Source of the DNA: Flammula alnicola
Lineage: Eukaryota > Basidiomycota > Agaricomycetes > Agaricales > Strophariaceae
Length of the DNA: 64,000 bases
Assembly (NCBI GenBank): GCA_015499995.1
Contig: JADNRV010000054.1
Coordinates: 248,001-312,000 of the forward strand
Direction of reading: 5' to 3'
Shown here one piece after another: positions 1-11,467 of this stretch. The translations under genes and the position numbers were made by a program. Within the stretch, counting starts at the first letter, position 1, and the number at the start of each line of letters is the position of its first letter. A model generated the notes under the pieces. The model was not told where the DNA came from, did not search any database, and saw only the letters and a program-made list of their open reading frames with translations.

Positions 1-1010
1 GCATTAACATGTCTTCCTCCTGGTGTATACGGGGCATCCATATCGAGGAATTCTGCAATTAACTTCACTGCGGATTCAGAACGGATATCGATAGCTTTCA
101 TTAAGGATATAATGAGCGTGGTGAGAAACTGGAAACAAGCCATTTCAGAAAGGAAATGTTTGAATTGTTTAGAAGGGCCTACCTCGATGTCAAGGGCTTC
201 CCAGACTTGTAATTCCCGCCGAAGAAAAGTGGTGGTACGTGAGATGAGGTCCTGAGAAGCAGAAAACTGCGCGGGCGTGGGGTATGGACGATATTTCGTA
301 AACGCATTTGAGGCTACATGCTAGAGTAGGTTGGTACATGAACAAAGGATGAAATGAATTGTACGTACCTTGGCGTATAAATCATGTCGATATATCCATC
401 TTCGTTTAGCGATCGACCTCTCTAATTTGTCGTTTTCTTCATTCTCTCCGCCGCGTGTCCCCCATTCACGTTCTCGTCTCCTTCTTCTGGCATTATTTCG
501 CGCGTTTTGCAAGACTGCATTGCTCTGGGCTGGACGAGAAGGAGGAGGTGACGTCCGTAAGGGCGGAAGATAATGTTTGCGATAGTCGTACCGCGATCTT
601 ATGGAATGAATAACATAGTCTTCTATGGCCTGAGAGCATAGGGGGCATCGACGAGATTGTTCTAAGATATATTCTCGCAGTTAGCATCTGTTTCGTCCAG
701 CCGAAGCAAAGCGAAGCAATGACATGGACTCCTTACCTGTCCACACCAGGAGACACTCAAAACAAAACTCATGCGAGCATTTGGGTATCACAGTCCGGTC
801 CACGAGTGAATGCAGACATATGCTGCAGTTGTTTTCGCCATCGTCTTCTGCCTCCACATCGCCGTCGATGACCACATCTGACGCAACCTCGTTTTCGCCC
901 TTCTCCTTCAATTCGACGTCACGAATCCTCAAATCATTTTCTTCTAGCTTTATATCGTCTTCAAGCTTGATACGTTTGGCTGAAGGAGGAGAAGAAGGGG
1001 GACTGGACAT
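1..1010 (-). CDS. RING-finger (C3HC4) E3 ubiquitin ligase, 5' part; runs off the window
   Basis: The start codon is at 1010. The N-terminus is Ser/Pro-rich and then acidic. The RING follows as CSICLHSL, CSHEFCFECLLVW and, after an intron of about 60 nt (roughly 672-732), RRCPLC, giving complete C3HC4 spacing. The next segment is Arg-rich with ERSIAKRRWIYRH, then an intron at about 305-370, then an exon that runs to base 1 and includes LIISLIKAIDIRSESA and EFLDMDAPYTPGG. The order RING, basic region, helical tail resembles TOPORS/ICP0-like RING proteins. RING-HC proteins pass ubiquitin from an E2 to substrates; the substrate here is unknown. The 3' end lies outside the window. RING identity is sure; the TOPORS-like subtype is inference. 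Confidence 0.8.
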
Positions 1011-1442
1011 TATATTGTATCGTTTGCGTTCTGCAAAACGAGGAAGTAACTTAGAAATCGCGGCAAGAGCTTACGTAAACGCTGACAGAGCTATAGCCCC
1101 GTGATCCAATTGGAGTCACGATCCGGAAATTGACTGCAGCTGTGCAGCCAGGATAGGCCAGGATTCGTCCAGCCTAAATTGCTCTGGTACTTCAGTCAGA
1201 GAGAGGACCCTGCCCATATGTGTTTAAATCAGACACGGTTCGCATGTGAGATATCCCCAGGCTACAATTTAAGTACATGCTCGAAATGTCAAGAAGAAAT
1301 TACAAAAAAGCAAGTAGACGAAATATTTAGTGAGTCATACCGAAAGCTTGAGTAGTAGTATACAAATGTAATAGCGAGTACCGTCCGATGTGTGAGTCTA
1401 CTTCCAGTGAATGCAAGTAATATAAAAAATGAAAAATGAAAA
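1011..1442. other. Intergenic: RING gene promoter and CCH1 3' flank
   Basis: About 430 bases between the RING gene start and the CCH1 stop, both on the minus strand. I see no ORF with protein-like character and no RNA gene. It should hold the promoter of the RING gene and the 3' UTR of CCH1. Confidence 0.5.
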
Positions 1443-4400
1443 TCAGAAACTCTTGTTGCCCTTCTCCTCTTCTGCCACCTCCATCATTAGATCTGGACCG
1501 AAAAGGTTAAATTCAAGTGTTGCATGGCAGGAAATAAACATCCGTACCTCCCCACACTGAGCTCTGCATGGCTGTAATAACATCTTGCGGATCATCATCC
1601 ACGAGCGATATCCGTCTGAAGGCATGGGAAACCAAGGTCAGTTATATCCCAGAGTGGCGTAAAATATAAATTAACGCACGAGGATCGGAAGGTATCCGCA
1701 GATATGTTGCTGTAGTCACTTCCCCTTTTACTACTGCGCTGCAACCGTGGCATTTCCATTGCAAGAGAGTAATCAGGATGGCTGTATCTGATGTCTATCG
1801 GCGTGGGACTTCCTGGGGACTGAGAGTGGTCGTAGCCAGCACTAGCAATATCCCTCGAGGACAATGGAGGAGTTCCAGGCATGCTCTCGACAACAATCGA
1901 AGGAATATCTAAACGCCGATCGATCAATTCCTTATAAGATAAGATATTGCGAGTTACATACCCTTCTCGTATTTTTCAGCCCGCTTTCTCTCCATAAGTG
2001 CCAAAAACCTTCGTCGATAAGAAATCGTCTTAAGCAATGATCGTACCCGATCCAAGTTCACAAGGTCCGTGACAAGCTTATTCGTCTCTGTCCTAACAAC
2101 GAGGTCTTGCAATCTATTTCAAAATACTGTAAGCCGCTTAAAGCAGAAGAAGGCAAGGATACTCACACCAACGCCTCTGCATCAACAATCAACTTGTGGT
2201 GGGCCAAAAGAGTCAACATATCAGTGAAAGATATGCCAAGTCCATGCTCGTGCGAAATACTGGCTTCATGGTAAAGTCTGTTGTAGATTGTTTTCCTCTT
2301 TCGAACCTCGGCGAAGTCAATCTGATCCACAATCCGTTCGAGTTTGCTAAGGTCGACACCGTCAACAACTCGAGATTGCCAGGCCTGCTTATCAAGAGGA
2401 TCTCTGCAAACGCTGAGGATGTTGTTAACGCTATACTCCACTGGGTAAATCCTGACTTCGAAAACGCCACTAAGTTTCTACAAACAAACAGTAATCAATA
2501 CGCGTTGCTATGTGAGAGGTCGGTACTCACCGAAAAGAATGCGGCAAACCGATGCCTCTCTAAATAGCCCGTTTTCTGGTTCGAAAACTCGGCCCAAACC
2601 TTTTTGAATGCCCGCATTTGCTCTCGCGAGATCGATTTGGATCCACTCCCGGAAGCTTGGAACACGTACGAGAAGTTCTCGACGACAACACCTTTCCAAG
2701 TCTAATTAACTTTGACAATAAGAAAGATAGGATAAACAGCTTACCAGTGAACATGTTCACGAAAATGTACTAAAGTATTTCATCAGCGTTATGTCCTTTT
2801 CTTACCTATGGTGACTTACCATGCTGAGCAAATTCCAGGCAATAAACAACGCAAATGCCCATGCAGTGCTGCCGCAGTCCGAATCAGTTGGCGAACTTGT
2901 GCAGCGAGGGTAGGTCAGATCGCTGGGGTTGCAATGAGTAACAACATAAGAGGAGCCAGGCAAAAGAAGTCTCTTACTAGTCATGCATGTATTGATTCCA
3001 GCCTTCGCTGGAGATCGACAAAAAAATAAGTATCAGAAAAGAAAAAGATTACACGACTAACCCTGTGCTCTGGAACGCGAGCATGACCATCGCAGATCCC
3101 AAAGTCGAATAATTGGTGGTCGGTGTCTCGGCCCCACCCCATTTGGTCAATCCAAATACTTCAAGGAATAGTATCGCAAAGAAAATGAATAAGACGAGCC
3201 ATAGCCCAAGCAAACTGAATATAGCAGGTAGACTCGAGCTAGAGAAAGGATATCATCGTGAGACTCGTCTGAACCTCAGAGTCGCTGTGAGATCAAACTT
3301 ACACCGCCGTTTTGAACAGCATATTCAAGCTATTCGTACGTTGGACGAGCTTGAATGCGATACTGACGAGGAACAATTTTTGGAGTTGTTGAGTAGCGAA
3401 ACCGCTATGGCCAAAACGAACGATAAGGGTAGTAATGAAACTGCCACTAGAAACCACAAGGTCAAAGAGGTTCCATCCGTTAGCACGGAAGCTGCGCCAA
3501 CCAAGGCCAAAGCAGCGGACGAAGACGTCGATCAGATATATGAACATGAGAGCAAGAAAGAAATCGGCTGGAAAAAGATGACGTGTCAGGATAAGAAAAG
3601 TGTTAAAGCGATATCTCGCTTACTGCGGAAAGTCTCGGCGAGATTGTGGGTAGAGAAAGTTTGGGTCCTGAAGGGCTTGATGAGCAAAGGAGAAGAAAAA
3701 AAGCAGGCGAAAAAAGACTAACATCAAGGCAAGAATATGAAGAACAAACAACAAAGTGGTTGCTCTTGACCACCAACCATGCTTATGAACGGCACGATCG
3801 AAACACCACTTCCTGAAACGCCCAGTAGGTCGTTCCTTTGGCCGCTTGGAGGGCCTTTGTCTCTTAAAAAGTTTCTGTAGATCGATCCATTCGCGCTGAG
3901 CCTTCGTCAGGAGCGCCGTTCCGGTCTTGGAACTGAAGTTTCCGATGATGATACTGCACGAACGAGTTAGTTCGTACTTCTAGTAGGAGTAGCATTATTG
4001 CCTACCTAACAAAGAGAGTCAACACAACCAAGGCACCCATGAGATTGTAAATAACGAAGAAGATCGCATTGCCTTGGGAGGCATTGGGCTGTGGTTGTAA
4101 TCCAGGTCCAGCGATGCTCGTCGCCGCGTGCATGACATCAATCCATCCTTCAAGAGATACGATCTCGAAAAGAATAAGAAGCGAAGATCGAAAAGAATCG
4201 AAGCTGAATGCTGTCGACGGTGATGGATTATCCCAAACATGAGGAACCGGAAATCCAAAGGCATTGTCGTATACAGTGTTGATATATTCGCCAGTACAGT
4301 CGGAGATCCCGTTCACCGAAATATCGTTGCAAGAGTTCATGCTCCCATTGAAGATATTGAGGCCCCATACCGCATACGGAATCATATAAAGGATCGCTAG

Positions 4401-7400
4401 GACCGCGGCATCCAGTATACGGATAGCACCTGAAATGATCAAGGTTTGGAAGGTATTCCGCATCTTATCAATCAGAGTGATAAGTCGCAGAGCTCTCAGG
4501 GCTTTCAAAGATCGGGTGAATCGACTGAGCCCGCCGATGAATATCAGACCAGTCGTGACATTGACTATGATCCCAATCATGATGAAGAAGTCGAGGCAGT
4601 TCCAGATACTACGAAGGTACCCATTTGGAGTGAATACAAATCCATCCGCAATGATCTTGATTATGAATTCGATGAAAAGCGTGAAGCCGAACGCAGCCTC
4701 CGCAATTTCGAACCACGCGCCCCGGATGAGGCCGAAGTGCTGGAAGTAATGTCGACGGTATGCAGGCGTCGCAATTCCCTCAACGACGATACCACCGACG
4801 ACTGTCAGAAGGAGGATGAGCTGGAAGATCGGATGGGCCACAGGCGAAGGAGAAGTGCCAAAAATGCGTTCTCCTCGGGCGGCTGTACAACTTTCTGACA
4901 CACTTTTCGAAGCCAATTCTTTTGGCCGATCACCCAAAAGACCTTGTCGTACGAAGGATGGTCGCGAATGAAATCGGCTTTCTGTGCGCGCCGTTCGTGA
5001 TACTCGTCGTCGGCAGCTTCTGCGAGTCCACCTTCAGGATTAAAGGATGCAAGAAGTTCACTGGAAGGTCTCAGTTAACAAATATAAGAACGAAAGAAAG
5101 TTCTACGTCAGCTTACAGATGGCGTTCCATTTCTTCGTCCACTGGATCGTTGCTGGAATCTGGTCTCTCATGCTGCAATGTAACCATTGGGATATCGTTG
5201 GCCTTCGTCTCGCCCGCGAACAGTTGTTGCAGCGCAGTGAGAGACTTCGAAGAGTAGTGAGTCGGCTTTATGAAGCGCTTCTTTCGTGCTGGTGCTTTCT
5301 TCTGCAAAGCATGTTAACAAGACTTCAACAACCAAAAATCCTTACTTACGGAGGGGGTTCGTGAATCCGACTTGGAGATTGAATAATCTTGAACCAGAGT
5401 TTTTTGCATTGGAAGAACGAGGTTCGAAGGCAGATTAGCGACCTTCGCTGTTTCAGGATTCGCTTTGACCCAACGATAAGGGTTCAGACGGCGGAGCCAG
5501 GTAACGGTTCCATGGCGTTCTTTCTGTTGGCTGTAAAAATTGGATGCCTGTTTGCTCTTCTTCTGCTCCTCCGCAACCTCAAAGTTCTCGTTGATCACCG
5601 CGATGAACATTTGGAGTACAATGACTGATAACGTCAGTTCCTATCGCAAACGAAATGAGCAAGCAAAGACATGAACTCACAGTTGGCAAATAACATCCAA
5701 GCAGATATGAAAACGAGAACGACAACTGTTTGCCCAAGCGGGATCTCCACCATTGCCGCTCCATACAGTACGTCCGACCAATTCTCGGACGAGAAGACTT
5801 GATACATGGCAAGAAAGGAGTTAAACACTTCTCCAAAGTTGACATTAACATCGTTGCCGAAGTCTCCACGAAGGAGTTGAACAGCGACAAGAGCTGCGAT
5901 GTAGTTGACGATCATAAGGAACAGCGCCATGTTAGCCAAACCATACATGTTGCCGAATACAGCGAGCTACCAGGAAATCAGTCATTATCGAGAAAAGCGA
6001 GATAAACTAGACTCACCAACAGTGGCTTCATTCGGGGAACAACCAAGATTACTCGATAAAATCTGGCCAGTTGAAGTAACGTAAACCAAGGGTATACGCT
6101 CGAGTGACGAATGGCTGGGATTTGGATAATGCTCGCCCCAAGCGCAAGTATGATATCCAGCCAATTATTTCCATGTTGAAAGAAAGATCGCCAATCGGGC
6201 AGGGTGGCGAGCAACCTCAACCCAATCTCAAAGTCAAAGGCGATCGTGATCGCGACTTCGCCATAGAACATCGCAAGGTCGTGCACAGGAGAGACGTCGA
6301 CGGTTCGCGTGGCTTGCAGCACCAACTCGGTGAGAGCTAAGATCACCCAAATCCATTTCGTGTAAGAATATATCGTCTTCGCGGGGTTGGACCGTACGGC
6401 AGCTTTACGACCGTCGACGATTGCCCATCCATCGTCTTGATCTTTGTCAATGGGTATGAGTCTGGGCAAAGAGGTGGCGATAAGCTTGACACAATCCGGA
6501 AAAAGCATCGAAAAAGACATACGGGGCGGCACCGAAGGCACTCTTCTTCGTCTCCGACCTTATGGCTGAGAACGTGTTGGTGATGACGGCCACAAAGAGG
6601 TTGATAAGCCAGAAATTGAGTATAATGATCGCTGCGATGAAAAAGATACACGAGACGAAGAATTCGGCGTCGATCATCGAGTACATGAGCGGGGACCACT
6701 ACAGTCACGATGTTAGCTCATTGTGGTGTATATAACGGCTTCTGGCACACACCCCGTTGGCTGTAGCTACAATGATAACTTGCTGTGCAGCGTAATAGAT
6801 TGCGTCGAAGCTCTCGAGGTTCATCTTGGGATTTGATAGTTCCTAGGGAGAATTTTAAAACGACAACAAAATGGTAGACAAGCTTGAATGAGACATACCA
6901 TGCAAACCTGCCCAAGAGGGCAAATATAGCCTTTTGGATCCGCCACTGTTTGGTTGTTCAGCTGTACATAGCCAGTAACATTTAGAGTAACAGGGTCGAC
7001 GTAGCCACCGCAGAATTGGCCGTTTCTGAGATGTTGACCCTCGCCCAGAGTAGGGCTGATGACACACGTCCTGCGCATCGAGCCCTTGAACGACTGAACT
7101 CCGATAATTCTGGATCCAGAATGTTAATAACAATTGCGATGCAAGGATATGGCGACTGACGAGAATAAAACCATGGCGAAAACCACAAAGTAAGCTACGC
7201 TAGTGAGAAGCGGGCGAGCGGTTTTTAAAGAATGCATGATGGTCTGTAATCCTATTTTAGTGCAAGTAGAGTAATTGAAAGGTGTGAGACTTACTGTTGT
7301 ACCAGATGTGATTGTCAACAACCTGGCGGTCCGAATAACGCTCATCGCTCTGAACAGCCCAATATGGTACGTGCCTCTCTCGACGCCCGTCATGGCCAAT

Positions 7401-9184
7401 ATAAACGTTATCCAGAAGCTAACGATGGCTATAAAGTCGATTCTGCTCCAACTTTGCCGCAGGTAAGGTACGTTTCGCTGAGTTTTATCATGGAGATGGC
7501 CTATGCTGAGTCGAAACGGAAGTGATATTGAATCCGGATGGGACGCGCTGTTGTCGGAAAGCATGGCCATAGATAACATTGTCGGCTCTGGGGGTTCTCG
7601 AATTGTCGCATGGACTCTGTGGGCGGCATCAACGATTCGGGAGGTTACGCCGCCGTCGCGATACGTGTGACCGTTGGCTGCAGATGAAACGCCCGCGGTG
7701 GTCATTGGGTAAGCTGAAGCAGGTGGCTGGGAGGAGAGAGCAAATGGGCGCATTATTCTGCGCTGAAAACGTCGGAGTCGTTGGGTGATTGAATTGCCAC
7801 GCATTAGTGTTGTTTGTCGGGCCATGCCTGGCGTGGGAGCAGGCGTGGGGGTATACGGTTCCGACTGCAGTGAATAAGGAGACGAAAAGAGGGTGAATAT
7901 CGACACTTCTGGGTCGAAGAGAAATCCGGTAACGCATATGCGAGCGACAGCTTCTAAACTGTAATGGTGAATGTCAATCTGTCTTGCAGTAGAACGAAAA
8001 AGAGACACGCACGTAAATACAATAAATAATGCAAAGAGAACATAATCTTCCCATGAATGAAAGTAACCTCTGACACGAGGAGGTAGGGTTGGGCCGTCAG
8101 CAGTCGGTAACGTCAAAGTCTTGGCGGCTTGGACGGTTAATACTACAGCATTCAACATGATTAATATTAGAATGCCAGGCTCGGTATATCTGAATTATCG
8201 TTAGAAAGAAGCATCTTGAAAAAAAAAACAGACTCACGGATGAACAAGGAAATTAAACAAGGCAAGTCGAACTCTGCTTTCCGGGCCCAAAAATCCCAAT
8301 GTCCGGCCTCGTATAGGTAAGGCTTGTTTGAGATCGGGTTTGGGAGGCCCTTCGTCGTCGTCGTCGTCACCCAGCATTGGCGACTTCTTGCTCTTCGCCA
8401 TATCATCTCCATCCCCAAGCCTCAGTTGACCCTCCAACCCCGTATTCGCCAAATTGACAACCCGCAACGACATCCTTCGGAGACTCTTCGAAACCGACTT
8501 CATGGCCGTCTCCGTCTTTTTCAGTGGTGATGGGCTTACACTGTACCGCAGAGTCCGTCTCCGCGAGCGCGGCGTAGCACCACCATCGTTTTCAGGGTCT
8601 CCGCTGCCAAAGTGCTCCGAGCCCTCATCTCCCATACCAGTGTGCGACATGTTGGCCGTCAAATGCGCCTCATCATCCTCCCTATGCCCATCATCCATCT
8701 CCGTCTCATGCTCGAAGTGTCCTCGATTTTGTCCTATGAGCGATGCCATAGACGGTCCGACCAGCGAATTCGAGTACACGTCCGTCATATACGTGTCGTT
8801 GCCCGTTCTTGCGCCATATTGACGAGCAGAATCGATAGCGTAGGGGTGGTTCATTGAGCGCTCGTCTAGTGGTATATAGAAGGAGTCTTGTCCTTGCTGC
8901 GGCATCGTTGGTCCACTTTCTCCTCCGCCTCCGCTCGTCGCAAAACGCCTTGGAGACGACCGAGGTTCCACCGGCGAGTCGAGGTCAAGGTGAACTGGAT
9001 CTGGGCTCGTCCTATTCGCTTCTCTCAGTCTACTTCCCCAACTCCTTCGTCGTGCAAGAGTCGAATCGGACGGTTCGAGAGCTGGTGATGGCGGCGCTGA
9101 GATACCCGCTGAGCTTCCTGCTAAGTCAATAGCAGAAGTATTTGATATCCCTCTAGAATGGAGGTATTTCTCGTGATTTTCCAT
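1443..9184 (-). CDS. CCH1: Voltage-gated calcium channel alpha subunit CCH1
   Basis: This is a plasma-membrane Ca2+ channel. In yeasts Cch1 works with Mid1 in high-affinity Ca2+ uptake under stress. The ATG at 9184 opens a 950-nt exon coding a long Ser/Pro-rich cytosolic N-terminus that includes a DDDDDE run. Four six-helix repeats follow: I about 8160-6440, II about 6340-5300, III about 4940-4000, IV about 3700-2500. Voltage-sensor-type S4 segments are visible (e.g. [15 protein letters not shown] in III). Pore-loop residues are TANGW (I, split by an intron), SSENW (II), SLEGW (III) and STGEGW (IV). The C-terminal tail ends at GNKSF. There are many introns, so the protein is roughly 2,000 residues, usual for the family. 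I saw no frame break. The exact N-terminus could lie in an unseen upstream exon. Confidence 0.9.
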
Positions 9185-9466
9185 CACATGGAAGAGAAAA
9201 TTGGCAAGGAGAATGCACTGCTATGGTCGGAAGCGTTGGTAGTAACTAGTAAATGATCAGGCCTTCCGTTTCGGTGTAAGTATATTTTATGCCGATGACA
9301 AACGTGGGCACTTGGCAACGGATCTGGAGACAACTTAAAAAATTTGTACTTATGTCTCTTCAGAGAATGAGAGTTAAATAGAATAACTGATTTTATTGCT
9401 CATTGTGTTTGTAGAGATGCAGAGAATAGAAAATTCAGTGAATATCTTACCTGTTCTCTCCATATC

Positions 9467-10578
9467 CTAACCCACCATGCTGCGTTTCCTGCCTCTCAAT
9501 CGGACTGAAGCAGGGAGTAAGACTGTGATCCGCACCGAAAGGACGATAAGGGTCTTACCATCGTCTAGTCGTCGGCGGAGAGCCGGCCACTCTCTACCCA
9601 TTTGTTTCTCATAAGCGGAAAGAATCGAGGCAAACATCGGTTCAGAGTCGGGATGCGTCGAGGCGAAGGCTCGCTCGAGGACATAAAGATCTACGGCTTT
9701 GTCTTCGATAAGAGTAGAATGGTAGGATAGTCCAAAGTCGATTAAAACCTGCATATCTACATCAGATTTGGGCGTGTCTGTGAAACGAGTAGTAGACTCA
9801 CAAGTTCAGTCGAAAGGTTGGAGTCGGTAGAATAAAAAGACGTTGGATGTCGGAGCATCATGTTCGAAGTGGTTAGGTCTCCATGAATTATGTCCGCTAA
9901 ATGCATCTTTGCAATCTCAATGCCGATGAGACTCATGAGTGTGTCTACATCGGTTGCGATTAATTTGTGACGTCGGAATAGTTTTAAAAAAGGGAAAGCA
10001 CCTAACGAAATTCCATACTCATCAAGAGGATTCTCATCTTCATTGTTAGGGGAGTCTTGAGGTATCTCACCCTCGCTGTCAAACTCTTCTTCCGTACCGC
10101 ACGGAAGAAGTTTTTTCACCATTTTTCCTTCGATCCATTCTATACCTAACAGACCCTCGGCTGCATCCACCATCCGCACTCCAGGAACATTCACACCAGA
10201 TCTACGCAATAAAGGAGCAGGTCAGGATATATGCCAATCATTGGTCTTCCATTGGAAGCACAAAAATATATATCCAGAGGGCGAACATACCGGAGACATT
10301 TTAACAGCGCTCGTGCCTCGCCCGCGACACGCGACTTTGTCAACGAAGCGTCCAAAGTCGTATGTCGGTAATGCTTTTTAAATCGGTATTTTAAGAGGAT
10401 CGGTGGAGCGCTTGGGGTTAGGCTGCCTTTGTAGACTTTCTGTCGGGTCGAATGAACCGCCGTAAGTTCGACAATATTCCGACCTGATAGATGATCTGAT
10501 TGGACTTGCAGCTTCAGCACCTTGGGAAATCAAGATAGAAGAAGAAATAAGACGCAGAGAAGCAGAACTTAAAGACAT
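9467..10578 (-). CDS. BUD32: BUD32/PRPK-type atypical kinase, KEOPS/EKC subunit
   Basis: Small RIO-like kinase/ATPase of the KEOPS complex, needed for t6A tRNA modification with Kae1. The ATG is at 10578. Exon 1 ends in SQGAEA and joins directly to KVYKGSL, the family glycine-rich region, through a 70-nt intron (10440-10509) that begins GC instead of GT. Visible motifs: [12 protein letters not shown] (ATP-site Lys region), [17 protein letters not shown], the catalytic loop HGDLTTSN, the metal-binding LIDFGLS, and the C-terminal [11 protein letters not shown], the basic tail typical of Bud32. An acidic stretch of about 30 residues sits after [12 protein letters not shown] do not know it from yeast or human homologues. 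Divergent to the gene at 10929. Confidence 0.9.
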
Positions 10579-10928
10579 TTGTTAGATGAACCGAAGTGAA
10601 AAGATAAGTAAAAGTCTGTAAAAATGCGACTTGAGGTCGCCGGACCGGGATATCTCCTTTATTTATAGATGTTGGTTTCAGAGGGCTTCGCCTTCCGAGG
10701 AATGCGAACCCTAAGGTTGACTTGAAGCGGCTTGATTTATAGCTTTACCAAACCTCCCTGCTTTAAACCACGTTTGCCTGATTTACGTTGGAAATACAAT
10801 GAACCAATGTAAGTTCTTCCTAATATCTACTTTTCTACAACAAATTTATCATTCCTATCAGTGCCTTACGCAGCAGCTGCCAATATACCCCTAATTAAGT
10901 CACCTAGTCTAAGGGTTCCAAAGCCAGT
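10579..10928. promoter_or_regulatory. Shared intergenic region between divergent genes
   Basis: 350 bases separate the start codons of BUD32 (minus) and the 154-residue gene (plus), so promoters for both must lie here or overlap. I see no strong TATA box or named operator. The call rests only on gene arrangement. Confidence 0.4.
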
Positions 10929-11467
10929 ATGTCGACGCCAAGGATCGCTTTCGATTACACCTCACAGAATACTGCACAGGTTGAGCTTCCACCGGATATC
11001 CATCCTTTACCAGAATCCGTGAATCCATATGTGAGCTTGCCGGGTCGGAATCTGCTGTAATTTCTCGTCTTTCATTGATATCATATTCTCCGATTCACAT
11101 CTAGTTTGTATATCCGTTTACTCTCGAGCCACACACCATCACGCTCGAATCTTCACGACGAACCACTCTAGCAGCTCATGTGGCGCATCGGGAAGCCTAC
11201 CTTCATTCGCGCGATGATGAGAGGGAACGCCGTAAACGCGATGCTTTGAGGAGAATAGCCCCAGGGTTCGAACCACACTCAAGCCCTCTTGTTCCAACCA
11301 AAGGAGCGGCAAACCATATTACCCCTAATTCGACTCAGGAAGGAACACCGAACGGCAGTAGCCAAACACATCAAAGGACTAGATCAGTTATGGACGACCT
11401 AGTAGATCAACTTGCTGCTCTCGAAGGAGGGTCATCGAAGTCGGATCCATCGCTTCCACTTTCATGA
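10929..11467 (+). CDS. Small conserved-looking protein of unknown function, 154 aa
   Basis: Two exons, 10929-11030 and 11105-11467, joined in phase 0 across a 74-nt GT-AG intron, give 154 residues. The N-terminus (MSTPRIAFDYTSQ, then VELPPDIHPLPESVNPY) is followed by a short hydrophobic/aromatic stretch and a charged helix rich in Arg and Glu (HSRDDERERRKRDALRR). The rest is Ser/Thr/Pro-rich and ends in a predicted helix, VMDDLVDQLAALEGG. There is no signal peptide or membrane segment. I do not recognise the family. Clean splicing, codon-like sequence and a shared promoter region with BUD32 support a real gene. Confidence 0.65.

Noticed and set aside
8340..8372. Short GTC/GAC tandem triplets as a microsatellite locus
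   Set aside because: They encode the Asp run in the CCH1 N-terminus; only about five triplets.
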